The translations under genes were made by a program, and so were the position numbers. Positions 1 through 7,033 of a stretch of DNA of 64,000 nt are shown piece by piece (within the stretch, counting starts at the first letter, position 1; each line of letters opens with the position of its first letter). Source of the DNA: Sphaerimonospora sp050942215 (GTDB lineage: Bacteria; Actinomycetota; Actinomycetes; Streptosporangiales; Streptosporangiaceae). The stretch spans positions 4,030,001-4,094,000 of the forward strand of contig NZ_CP192056.1 of assembly GCF_050942215.1 (NCBI RefSeq), in the 5' to 3' direction. Below the pieces are notes generated by a model that was not told the DNA's origin, did not search any database, and was given only the letters and a program-made list of their open reading frames with translations.

Positions 1-1918
1 GCCCGGCCCCCACGATGAGCCCGGCCACGCCCAGCACGCCCCCACCGTCGCCGCCGCTGTCACGACCACCACCATCACGGTCACGGCCACCCCGGCGGCC
101 GCCCCCACCCACACCATCACTTTCGGGTTCATCGCCGGTCCCAGCGCCGGGAACACACCCGCGACCGCGACCGGGATCACAGCCAGGACCAGGGCTGGGA
201 ACGGGATCGTGACCACCGTCAGGGCCCTCACCCACACCGGAGCCGACGCCGGAATCGACACCGGAACCGGCGTCAGGATCGGTGCCACGCTCGGGAACGG
301 GACAGCAATCAGGACGAGCACCAGGGTCACAGCCAGGATCAGGGCCGACCCCAGCACCGGAAGCGGGACCACCGCCGAAATCAGCACCACGGTCGGGACC
401 TTGGCCACGGCCGAAATCAGCACGACAATCGGCACCGGCACCGGGCATGGGATCAGGCCCAGGAGCGGGACCAGGATCAAAGCCAGGGCCGGCCCCAGCA
501 GCGGGGTCGGAACCAGGACCGGATCCGGGACCGGAGCCAAGGCCGGGACCGGGGCCGGAGCCAAGGCCGGGACCGGGGCCGGAGCCAAGGCCGGGACCGG
601 GGCCGGAGCCAAGGCCGGGACCGGGGCCGGAGCCAAGGCCGGGACCGGGGCCGGAGCCAAGGCCGGGACCGGAGTCGGGACCGGAGTCGGGATGAGATCC
701 GAAAGCGGGACCAGGACCAGCATCAGAACCGGGGCCGAAGCCGGAATCAGGACCAGGGCCGGGGCCGGGATCAGGGCCAGAGCCGGAATCAGGACCGGGA
801 CCGGGATCACGACCGGGATCAGGGCCAGAGCCGGAATCAGGACCGGGACCGGGATCACGACCGGGATCAGGGTCGGGGTCGGGGTCGATGAAGGGATGCG
901 CGCGGACATGAGCGACGATCTCTTCATCGCTCAGTCTCTCGAACGAGCCGTCCAGCGATCCCAGGAACAGATCCGCCCGGATGTGATCGATCGGCCGCCG
1001 ATCTCCGGCGCGCTTGCACGCCCGTGCCAGCACATCGATCCGCTCGCACCCGGCCGCGGCCCGATCCAGGGGCAGGTCCAGCCCCGACACGCTCGCCGTG
1101 CCGTCGCCGTTGCGCGTCCCCACCACCCGGCGCCGCCGCACCGCCTCGGCATACCGTTTCTGCGCCCACAACGGATCGATCGCCAGCACCATCCGCTGGA
1201 TCCGCTCGATCAGCTCCCCGACCGTCCAGCCCGGCGCCTGCCCCACCAGCCGGGCGCACACCTGCCCGGCCTGCTCATCGGTCAGCCCCGCCGTCCAGCG
1301 GACGAACGCCACCGCCCGCGGCTCATCCAGCACCCCCGCCAGCATCGCCTCCCCCAGCACCGGCAACCGCCGATGCACATTCCAGGCCAGCTCGAAAGCG
1401 TTATCGGAACGGCGGCGCGACCACACCAGCGCCGCCCGCGCCTCATCAGGAGCGAACTCATCGGGCACCTGAACCCGGCGCACCTCCTGGCCCGACCCCT
1501 GCTCGCGCAGCCCCACCTCCAGCAACACCACCAAAAACCAGGCCCGGGCATGACACACCTGCCGGTAGGCCGCCTTCAACACCTCCACCGTGTCGAACCC
1601 CGACACCCGGCACGCATCCACCCCGGCCAGCACCACCGCCAGCTCCGCCCCCGGCACCGCCCGGGCCATCCCCTCCGGCAGCGGCACCGGCACCCCGCCC
1701 CCACCATCCAGCCACCCCGCCCACACCCCACTCCCGACCCCGCCCCCACCACACCCGGCACCGGCATCGGCATCGGCATCGGCATCGGCATCGGCACCAA
1801 CAGTGGAAGAAGCAGGAGCAGGAACCGGGACATCCCCCGGCGACACGACCGGCAGACACGGCACCGGCGACCCACCCGGCAAGACCGGCACAGACAACGG
1901 AACAGCCACGACGGACAC
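1..1918 (-). CDS. DUF222 (13E12-repeat) HNH-endonuclease-type protein, 3' end beyond window
   Basis: The reading frame is open on the minus strand from a GTG at 1918 (GGTGAGG just upstream) to the window edge; the upstream in-frame stop is near 2071. After an N-terminal stretch with a (DA)5 run, residues encoded at about 1700-900 read like a DUF222 domain: GFDTVEVLKAAYRQ, an ELAWNVHRRLPVLGEAM segment, ARAVAFVRWTAGLTDEQA-type sequence and RPIDHIRADLFLGSLDGS. About 800 nt of Gly/Pro/Asp/Ser-rich repeats follow, then hydrophobic GVLGVAGLIVGAG at the edge. In this family an HNH nuclease domain usually ends the protein; that part would lie outside the window. The DUF222 identification is from motif memory, and the nuclease role is inference. 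The repeat linker is far longer and more regular than I would expect for the family. Confidence 0.75.
   Translation of the reverse strand, partial: MSVVAVPLSVPVLPGGSPVPCLPVVSPGDVPVPAPASSTVGADADADADADAGAGCGGGGVGSGVWAGWLDGGGGVPVPLPEGMARAVPGAELAVVLAGVDACRVSGFDTVEVLKAAYRQVCHARAWFLVVLLEVGLREQGSGQEVRRVQVPDEFAPDEARAALVWSRRRSDNAFELAWNVHRRLPVLGEAMLAGVLDEPRAVAFVRWTAGLTDEQAGQVCARLVGQAPGWTVGELIERIQRMVLAIDPLWAQKRYAEAVRRRRVVGTRNGDGTASVSGLDLPLDRAAAGCERIDVLARACKRAGDRRPIDHIRADLFLGSLDGSFERLSDEEIVAHVRAHPFIDPDPDPDPGRDPGPGPDSGSGPDPGRDPGPGPDSGSGPDPGPGPGPDSGFGPGSDAGPGPAFGSHPDSGPDSGPGLGSGPGPGLGSGPGPGLGSGPGPGLGSGPGPGLGSGPGPGLGSGPGSGPGSDPAAGAGPGFDPGPAPGPDPMPGAGADCRADFGRGQGPDRGADFGGGPASGAGVGPDPGCDPGARPDCCPVPERGTDPDAGSGVDSGVGSGVGEGPDGGHDPVPSPGPGCDPGRGRGCVPGAGTGDEPESDGVGGGGRRGGRDRDGGGRDSGGDGGGVLGVAGLIVGAG
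533..676. repeat. Six tandem copies of a 24-bp unit inside the DUF222 gene
   Basis: The block GGAGCCAAGG-CCGGGACCGG-GGCC recurs with exact 24-bp spacing at 533, 557, 581, 605, 629 and 653 (the last copy diverges at its 3' end). Because 24 is a multiple of three, the minus-strand protein carries an octapeptide repeat GPGPGLGS. Copies are almost identical, pointing to recent expansion. Confidence 0.95.
781..876. repeat. Two 48-bp direct repeats in the DUF222 linker
   Basis: The segment beginning AGCCGGAATCAGGACC at 781 is repeated at 829, with a partial third copy near 738. On the minus strand it encodes a 16-residue DPGRDPGPGPDSGSGP unit, in frame with the octapeptide array. Confidence 0.9.
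1763..1798. repeat. Hexanucleotide microsatellite (GGCATC)n
   Basis: Five perfect GGCATC units are followed by a GGCACC variant. On the minus strand they encode alternating Asp-Ala near the N-terminus of the DUF222 protein, so copy-number change would not shift the frame. Confidence 0.9.
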
Positions 1919-2597
1919 CCCCTCACCGAGACGAAAACAACCACCCCGATCACCCGACCGGGACTCCCCTTGACAGGAAACGGCTACCTCAGCACTCGGC
2001 GAATGGCCCGAAACAGCCCGCCGGCAAAACCCACCCTCAACGTCTACCCCAACCCTACCTCGAACACCTTATCGAACACAACCCGTCACACTCCGCAATC
2101 ACCCCTGCTGACCCGGGGATCAATTCGCCGCCGAGGACAAGGCCACCGTGAGGCCAGGCTCGCACAGGAACGCAGGTAATCGGGGATGTCCGGCACGCCC
2201 ATTGAGAACCCGGTGGCCCGCCGGTGAGATCTCACGGATGCGGGACTCCATCGGGCGACCGCGGGTCTCGTCCGTATGTCTGTGCGAATCACATGGCGGG
2301 CGGCCCGGCTGCCCGCCGTGACATCGCGTCCCTCGCCGATCGCCCTATCCCGGCCGAGGCCGGCGTACCGGCAGAACCGCTGATGTCGTGGCGAAGTCGT
2401 CCATCGGAGTGACGACGGGAACGATCGCACCCTTGCCGTATGATCGCGAGGCCGGGGGATCGCCGGTACGCCGGAGCGTCGAACTCGGCTACCTGGGCGC
2501 CGATATCACGCGGCCGAAAAGGCGGACGAACACCAGCGCCGCGTCGTCGTACCCGAACCGTGGTTCCGCGCGAAACCGAGCTACGGGCAGCTCTCGA
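1919..2597. other. 679-bp intergenic region without a convincing gene
   Basis: Open frames exist on both strands but none has a recognisable product or a good ribosome-binding site. The only marked element is the perfect 12-nt palindrome GTGAGATCTCAC at 2224-2235, which could be an operator. The region separates the DUF222 gene from the 3' end of coaE. Confidence 0.5.
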
Positions 2598-3197
2598 TCA
2601 TGCGGCCGCTCGGGCGACGAGCTCGTCCCAAACCTCGGCGACCCGCTTCTCCAGGGCGTCCAGTGAACCCTCGTTGTCGATCACGATGTCGGCCACCTTG
2701 AGGCGATCCTCACGGGTGGCCTGAACCGCGATCCGGGCCCGGGCGTCCTCCTCGGCCATGCCCCGGAACTCCAGCAACCGGCGGATGCGCACGTCATCTG
2801 GGGCATCGACGACGATCACTACGTCGTACATCGGGGCGAGGCCGTTCTCGGCGAGCAACGGCACGTCGTAGACGACGATCGCCCCGGCCGGAGCGGCCTG
2901 CTGGAGCTCCTGCACCCTGGCGCCGACCCTCGGGTGGACGATCCCGTTGAGCTTCTCCAGCTTGCCGGAGTCGGCGAACACGATAGAGCCGAGCCGTTCC
3001 CGGTCGAGCGTCCCATCGGGGTGCAGCACACCGGCGCCGAACGTCTCGACGATCTCAGCGAGCCCGGGCGTTCCCGGCTCGACGACCTCACGCGCGATCT
3101 TGTCCGCGTCGATGACGATCGCGCCGCGCTCCGCGAGCCGCCGCGACACCTCACTCTTGCCCGAGCCGATGCCGCCCGTGAGCCCAACCCTGAACAC
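2598..3197 (-). CDS. coaE: Dephospho-CoA kinase
   Basis: CoaE phosphorylates the ribose 3'-hydroxyl of dephospho-CoA, the last step of coenzyme A synthesis, in the cytoplasm. The 199-residue protein opens with VGLTGGIGSGKS, the P-loop at residues 5-15, followed by IDADKIAREVVEPGTPG, the family's substrate-binding DAD region, and a lid segment LLEFRGMAEEDARARI. Length fits the short CoaE class; the actinobacterial version fused to a C-terminal UPF0157 domain is not seen here. GTG start at 3197. The gene lies downstream of rpsA in the same direction, the usual actinobacterial order, with a GNAT gene between. Confidence 0.96.
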   Translation of the reverse strand: MFRVGLTGGIGSGKSEVSRRLAERGAIVIDADKIAREVVEPGTPGLAEIVETFGAGVLHPDGTLDRERLGSIVFADSGKLEKLNGIVHPRVGARVQELQQAAPAGAIVVYDVPLLAENGLAPMYDVVIVVDAPDDVRIRRLLEFRGMAEEDARARIAVQATREDRLKVADIVIDNEGSLDALEKRVAEVWDELVARAAA

Positions 3198-3302
3198 GGT
3201 CCGCAGCCTACCGGGCTTCGGTACGGCACCGGGCAGGGCGTGGCGATACGCGGTGCCGTACGCGTGATGGGAGAGGCGCGGCGGACGTACGGATGCGGCC
3301 CG

Positions 3303-3758
3303 TCAGCGGCTGAGACGTAGATGTACCAGGGTCAGGTGGTCCTGCACGCGCTCACGGCGGGTCTCGCGGTAGCCGAACCGCCGGTACAACCGCAGGTTGC
3401 CCTCGGAAAGGTGGCCGGTGGACAGATCGAACGCGGTGGCCTTCGGCACGGCCTCGTGCAGCGCACCGAGCAGCCGGCCGCCGGTCCCCCGTCCCTGCCG
3501 ATCGGGCGCGACGATCAGGCGGGCGACGACGCACGTCGAGCCGGACAACTGACCGCGGACGGATCCGACCAGCCGGGCGCCCTCCGTCGCCTTGAGCACG
3601 ATGCCGCCCTCGATCACCTTGCGCACCTGCTCGACCGTTTCGACGAGCGGGGGCAGGAACGGGTCGCCGTAGAGCTGCGCCTCGGTCACGTAGGCGGCCC
3701 GCTGGAGGGTGAGGATCTCCCCGGCGTCCCCGGGCGCGGCCCGTTCGATGTCCACCAC
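3303..3758 (-). CDS. GNAT-family N-acetyltransferase
   Basis: A 151-residue single-domain acyl-CoA-dependent acetyltransferase. The acetyl-CoA binding motif A is visible as VARLIVAPDRQGRGTGGRLL near residues 78-97, followed by FDLSTGHLSEGNLRLYRRFGYRE, a GNAT-typical C-terminal strand with the Tyr-x-x-x-Gly-Tyr pattern. The substrate cannot be told from sequence. It begins with tandem GTG codons at 3758/3755. It sits between rpsA and coaE, about 100 bp before coaE, so it may share transcripts with coaE. Confidence 0.88.
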   Translation of the reverse strand: MVDIERAAPGDAGEILTLQRAAYVTEAQLYGDPFLPPLVETVEQVRKVIEGGIVLKATEGARLVGSVRGQLSGSTCVVARLIVAPDRQGRGTGGRLLGALHEAVPKATAFDLSTGHLSEGNLRLYRRFGYRETRRERVQDHLTLVHLRLSR

Positions 3759-3819
3759 GCCGTCACCTTATCGGTGGCGGAAGAGGCCACATGTGACGGG
3801 AACAGCCGGACACGCGGAA

Positions 3820-3841
3820 GGCCCCGCCGAAGCGGGGCCTC
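3820..3841 (-). terminator. rho-independent-type terminator after rpsA
   Basis: In the minus-strand RNA this reads AGGCCCCGC-UUCG-GCGGGGCCU, a 9-bp stem closed by a stable UUCG tetraloop, about 70 nt downstream of the rpsA stop. There is no clean U-run, as is common in high-GC actinomycetes. Confidence 0.8.
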
Positions 3842-3914
3842 CGTGTCGTTCTCTGAACCGGTGCTCTCTGATCCGGTGCCTTCGGGACCGGCGCTCTCGA
3901 ACCGGTCTCCCGGG

Positions 3915-5381
3915 TCAGCTCTGGCCGCCGGCCAGCTTCTCGCGCAGGGCCGCGAGAGCCTCGTCGGAGGCGAGGGCGCCGCCGCTCGACTGGCTCTGCG
4001 AAGAGGTCTCGCCGGCGTAGGACGAAGAGGCCGCCTGGCTGGCCGCCGCCTCCTCCTGCCGGGCCTTCTCGATCTGCGACTTGTGCGCCTCGAAGCGGGC
4101 CTGGGCCTCGGCGTACTGCCGCTCCCACTCCTCGCGCTGCTTGTCGAAGCCCTCCAGCCACTCGCCGGTCTCGGCGTCGAAGCCCTCGGGGTAGATGTAG
4201 TTGCCCTGCTCGTCGTACGTCGCCGCCATGCCGTACAGGGTGGGGTCGAACTCGACCTCGGCGCCGACGCCCTCGTTGGCCTGCTTGAGCGACAGGGAGA
4301 TCCTGCGGCGGTCGAGGTCGATGTCGATGATCTTGACGAAGATCTCCTCGCCGACCGTCACGACCTGCTCCGGGATCTCCACGTGGCGCTCGGCCAGCTC
4401 GGAGATGTGCACCAGGCCCTCGATGCCCTCCTCGACGCGGACGAACGCGCCGAACGGCACCAGCTTGGTGACGCGGCCGGGCACGACCTGGCCGATCTGG
4501 TGGGTCCGGGCGAACTGCTGCCACGGGTCCTCCTGCGTCGCCTTGAGCGACAGCGAGACCCGCTCGCGCTCCATGTCGACGTCCAGGACCTCGACCGTGA
4601 CCTCCTGGCCGACCTCGACGACCTCGGAGGGGTGATCGATGTGCTTCCAGGACAGCTCGGAGACGTGCACCAGGCCGTCGACGCCACCGAGGTCCACGAA
4701 CGCACCGAAGTTGACGATCGAGGAGACGACGCCCTTGCGGACCTGGCCCTTCTGCAGGGTGTTGAGGAACGTCTGGCGCACCTCGGACTGCGTCTGCTCG
4801 AGCCAGGCGCGGCGGGACAGCACCACGTTGTTGCGGTTCTTGTCCAGCTCGATGATCTTGGCCTCGAGTTCGCGGCCGACATACGGCTGCAGATCGCGGA
4901 CGCGGCGCATCTCGACCAGGGACGCCGGCAGGAAGCCCCGCAGGCCGATGTCGAGGATGAGACCACCCTTGACGACCTCGATGACGGTGCCGGTGACGAT
5001 GCCGTCCTCGTCCTTGATCTTCTCGATCGTGCCCCATGCCCGCTCGTACTGAGCGCGCTTCTTGGACAGGATCAGGCGGCCTTCCTTGTCCTCCTTCTGG
5101 AGGACCAGCGCCTCGACGTGCTCCCCGACCTCGACGACCTCGGCGGGGTCGACGTCATGCTTGATGGAGAGCTCGCGGGACGGGATCACGCCTTCGGTCT
5201 TGTAGCCGATGTCGAGCAAGACCTCGTCTCGATCGACCTTGACAACGGTGCCCTCAACGATGTCGCCGTCGTTGAAGTACTTGATGGTCTCGTCGATCGC
5301 GGCGAGGAAGGCCTCCTCGGAACCGATGTCGTTGACCGCTACCTGCGGGGTGCTCGAGGTGGCCTCAGTGCTGCTCGTCAT
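3915..5381 (-). CDS. rpsA: 30S ribosomal protein S1
   Basis: S1 binds mRNA on the small ribosomal subunit and assists initiation on structured messages. The 488-residue protein has four S1 RNA-binding domains at about residues 39-107, 126-191, 212-281 and 297-367. The last two carry the canonical signatures NFGAFVDLGGVDGLVHVSEL and PFGAFVRVEEGIEGLVHISEL. A Q/E/A/S-rich tail of about 115 residues follows and is probably disordered. Four domains rather than the six of E. coli is the normal actinobacterial form. The start is ATG at 5381; 206 bp separate it from the next gene upstream, leaving room for its own promoter. Confidence 0.97.
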   Translation of the reverse strand: MTSSTEATSSTPQVAVNDIGSEEAFLAAIDETIKYFNDGDIVEGTVVKVDRDEVLLDIGYKTEGVIPSRELSIKHDVDPAEVVEVGEHVEALVLQKEDKEGRLILSKKRAQYERAWGTIEKIKDEDGIVTGTVIEVVKGGLILDIGLRGFLPASLVEMRRVRDLQPYVGRELEAKIIELDKNRNNVVLSRRAWLEQTQSEVRQTFLNTLQKGQVRKGVVSSIVNFGAFVDLGGVDGLVHVSELSWKHIDHPSEVVEVGQEVTVEVLDVDMERERVSLSLKATQEDPWQQFARTHQIGQVVPGRVTKLVPFGAFVRVEEGIEGLVHISELAERHVEIPEQVVTVGEEIFVKIIDIDLDRRRISLSLKQANEGVGAEVEFDPTLYGMAATYDEQGNYIYPEGFDAETGEWLEGFDKQREEWERQYAEAQARFEAHKSQIEKARQEEAAASQAASSSYAGETSSQSQSSGGALASDEALAALREKLAGGQS

Positions 5382-5587
5382 GTGTGGAATTGCTCCGAAC
5401 CGGACAGATGTCGTTGTGACGAAAGCGCGGCGGGCTTGTTTTCGGTCATCGGAGGCTGTTCAGCTACCACAGCGACTGATGACCGAGCGCGAGCCCGCTC
5501 CGTCCGAGACGCGCGCGAGCCCACAACGCAGCGATCAGCATATGAGACATGACGGGCTGGGGTCAATCCGAGGCAAGGGGACAGGCG

Positions 5588-6691
5588 CTAGTAGACGACG
5601 ATCTTCCCGGCTCGCTTTGAGGCTACCGTGTCGCGGAGTTTGCGTGGGATCGACACGCTCTTGGGATCCCCATCGGACGTATACCGCTTCTTGGGATGAT
5701 CGTCCAACCAATCGAGCCAGTAGGTCGTGCACCAACGGCTGCATTCCCCGTGTTTTCCGTTTGACTGGATCCTCGGGATCGCGTAGCGCTCGAACTTTTT
5801 CGCGAAGGGCGAAACGGCGGGCTCCGCCCCGGCCAGGAACACGCCGTCGAAGTCGTATCTCGTGCCGTCCCACTTCCCGTCGTGCGCCACGCTCAGCTTC
5901 CTGGGCCGGGAGCCGTACGGCAGGGCGAGCGTGGTGGACGGCCCCGTGCCGAGCTTGGCGAGCAGCCGCTCCTGCCGCACGATCTGCTCGCTCACCCGCT
6001 TCGTCGGCAGACTGCGCAGATCCGGGTGATCATAGGTGTGGTTGGCCACCTCGAAACCACGCTCGACGAGCCACTTCACGGCCCGGGTCTGCTCGGCCCG
6101 ATCGTTCAGGCCGAACGGGGTCCGGTTGACCCAGAACGTGGCGACCGGCCGGAATTCCGGATATTTGGCGGCGACCTCGTAGATGATGCCGACGGCCGTG
6201 TCGCGCTTCGGCGCCCCGTCGGAGTCCAGGGCGAAGTGGCTGGAGTGGCCGTCGTCGAAGGTGAGGACGACGGGATGGGAGCCCGCGGGAATGTCGATCT
6301 CGCCGGACACGAACTCGGCGGCCGTGATCGGCACATAGTTCTTCCTGGCCAGCCGCTCCAGCTCCTTGCGGAACTGGCCGGGGGTGCGATCGATGGAGGC
6401 GATCCGCTTGGGCAGCAGCCGGTGATACATGATCACCGGAACCAGCCCGGCCTCGTTGGCCTTCACCTTCTTCGCGGACTCCGGCGTCGCGGTCACCGGT
6501 TCCTTATCGCCGGGCGGCGCCTCGGCTGACGCGGTGGCCGGGGCCGGCTCCGACGGCCGCGCCGCCACCGCCGTCCGGGCGCCGTCGCCTCCCGAATTCC
6601 ACCGGGGCAGCAGCGTGAGCACGATGAGGCCCACCACGACCACGACGACGTTGGCCAGCACCGTGACACGAGTAACATCCCGCACGATCAT
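5588..6691 (-). CDS. Membrane-anchored polysaccharide deacetylase (NodB-fold)
   Basis: A carbohydrate esterase 4-type enzyme predicted to act outside the membrane on cell-wall or capsular glycans. With the chosen ATG (6691) it has 367 residues: a transmembrane anchor at about 8-30 (LANVVVVVVGLIVLTLL), a Pro/Ala-rich stalk, then the NodB homology domain. Motif 1 TFDDG (about 144-148) supplies the catalytic base and a metal-binding Asp; motif 2 HTYDHPD (about 218-224) supplies the metal-binding histidines. The two cysteines in GECSRWCTTYW may form a disulfide. The frame also allows GTG at 6724, but CATTAT six bases before the ATG looks like a -10 box of a leaderless transcript. Substrate is unknown. 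Confidence 0.88.
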   Translation of the reverse strand: MIVRDVTRVTVLANVVVVVVGLIVLTLLPRWNSGGDGARTAVAARPSEPAPATASAEAPPGDKEPVTATPESAKKVKANEAGLVPVIMYHRLLPKRIASIDRTPGQFRKELERLARKNYVPITAAEFVSGEIDIPAGSHPVVLTFDDGHSSHFALDSDGAPKRDTAVGIIYEVAAKYPEFRPVATFWVNRTPFGLNDRAEQTRAVKWLVERGFEVANHTYDHPDLRSLPTKRVSEQIVRQERLLAKLGTGPSTTLALPYGSRPRKLSVAHDGKWDGTRYDFDGVFLAGAEPAVSPFAKKFERYAIPRIQSNGKHGECSRWCTTYWLDWLDDHPKKRYTSDGDPKSVSIPRKLRDTVASKRAGKIVVY

Positions 6692-7033
6692 CCGACCATA
6701 ATGCCCAAATTTTACCGAAATCACATCGAACGTTGACCGGGCTCGGGACCATGATCAAGTGACGGGCAGGCGAGAAAAGCCGCCGGTGATCGGCGCTGAA
6801 ACCCATCAGCGCTGACCGCCGATCGACACTGAAACCGATCGGCACTGAAATCAATCAACGCTGACCGCCGATCGGCATTGGATACCGATCGGCGCTGAAT
6901 ACCGATCAGCGCTGGGGTACCGGCCGAAGCCGGAGCCGATCACCCCTGAAGACGATCACTCCGAACGACGAACACCATAGAGTCGATCGCCACTGGATTC
7001 GATCGTCCTGGGTGACGAACGTCATGGAGTCGA
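6692..7033. other. 342-bp intergenic region dominated by short repeats
   Basis: This gap between polA (3' end) and the deacetylase (5' end) holds the eight-unit array described separately. It also holds two related copies of a GACGAAC-N3-ATRGAGTCGATC block at 6967 and 7014 (47 bp apart), the second running up to the polA stop. No coding frame is convincing. Confidence 0.7.
6788..6921. repeat. Eight imperfect tandem units of 16-18 bp
   Basis: Units start at 6788, 6804, 6821, 6837, 6854, 6870, 6887 and 6904. The consensus is roughly GATCGGCGCTGAAACC, with strong conservation of ATC-N-(A/G)CNCTG. The spacing of about 1.6 helical turns is constant enough for an array of protein-binding sites, but no function can be read from the sequence. 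Confidence 0.9.

Noticed and set aside
533..676. Regular 24-bp repeats considered as a CRISPR array
   Set aside because: Units are contiguous with no spacers and no cas genes, and they stay in frame in a protein.
209..2179. 656-codon plus frame over the repeat region
   Set aside because: The Gly/Thr/Ala repeat text is the complement of the DUF222 linker; the minus frame carries a domain, this one does not.
2086..2430. 114-codon minus frame between the DUF222 gene and coaE
   Set aside because: Arg-rich shadow-type translation without a start signal or domain.
3321..5552. 743-codon plus-strand frame opposite rpsA
   Set aside because: It is the antisense shadow of rpsA created by high GC at third codon positions; the product is repetitive Leu/Asp/Val text with no domain.
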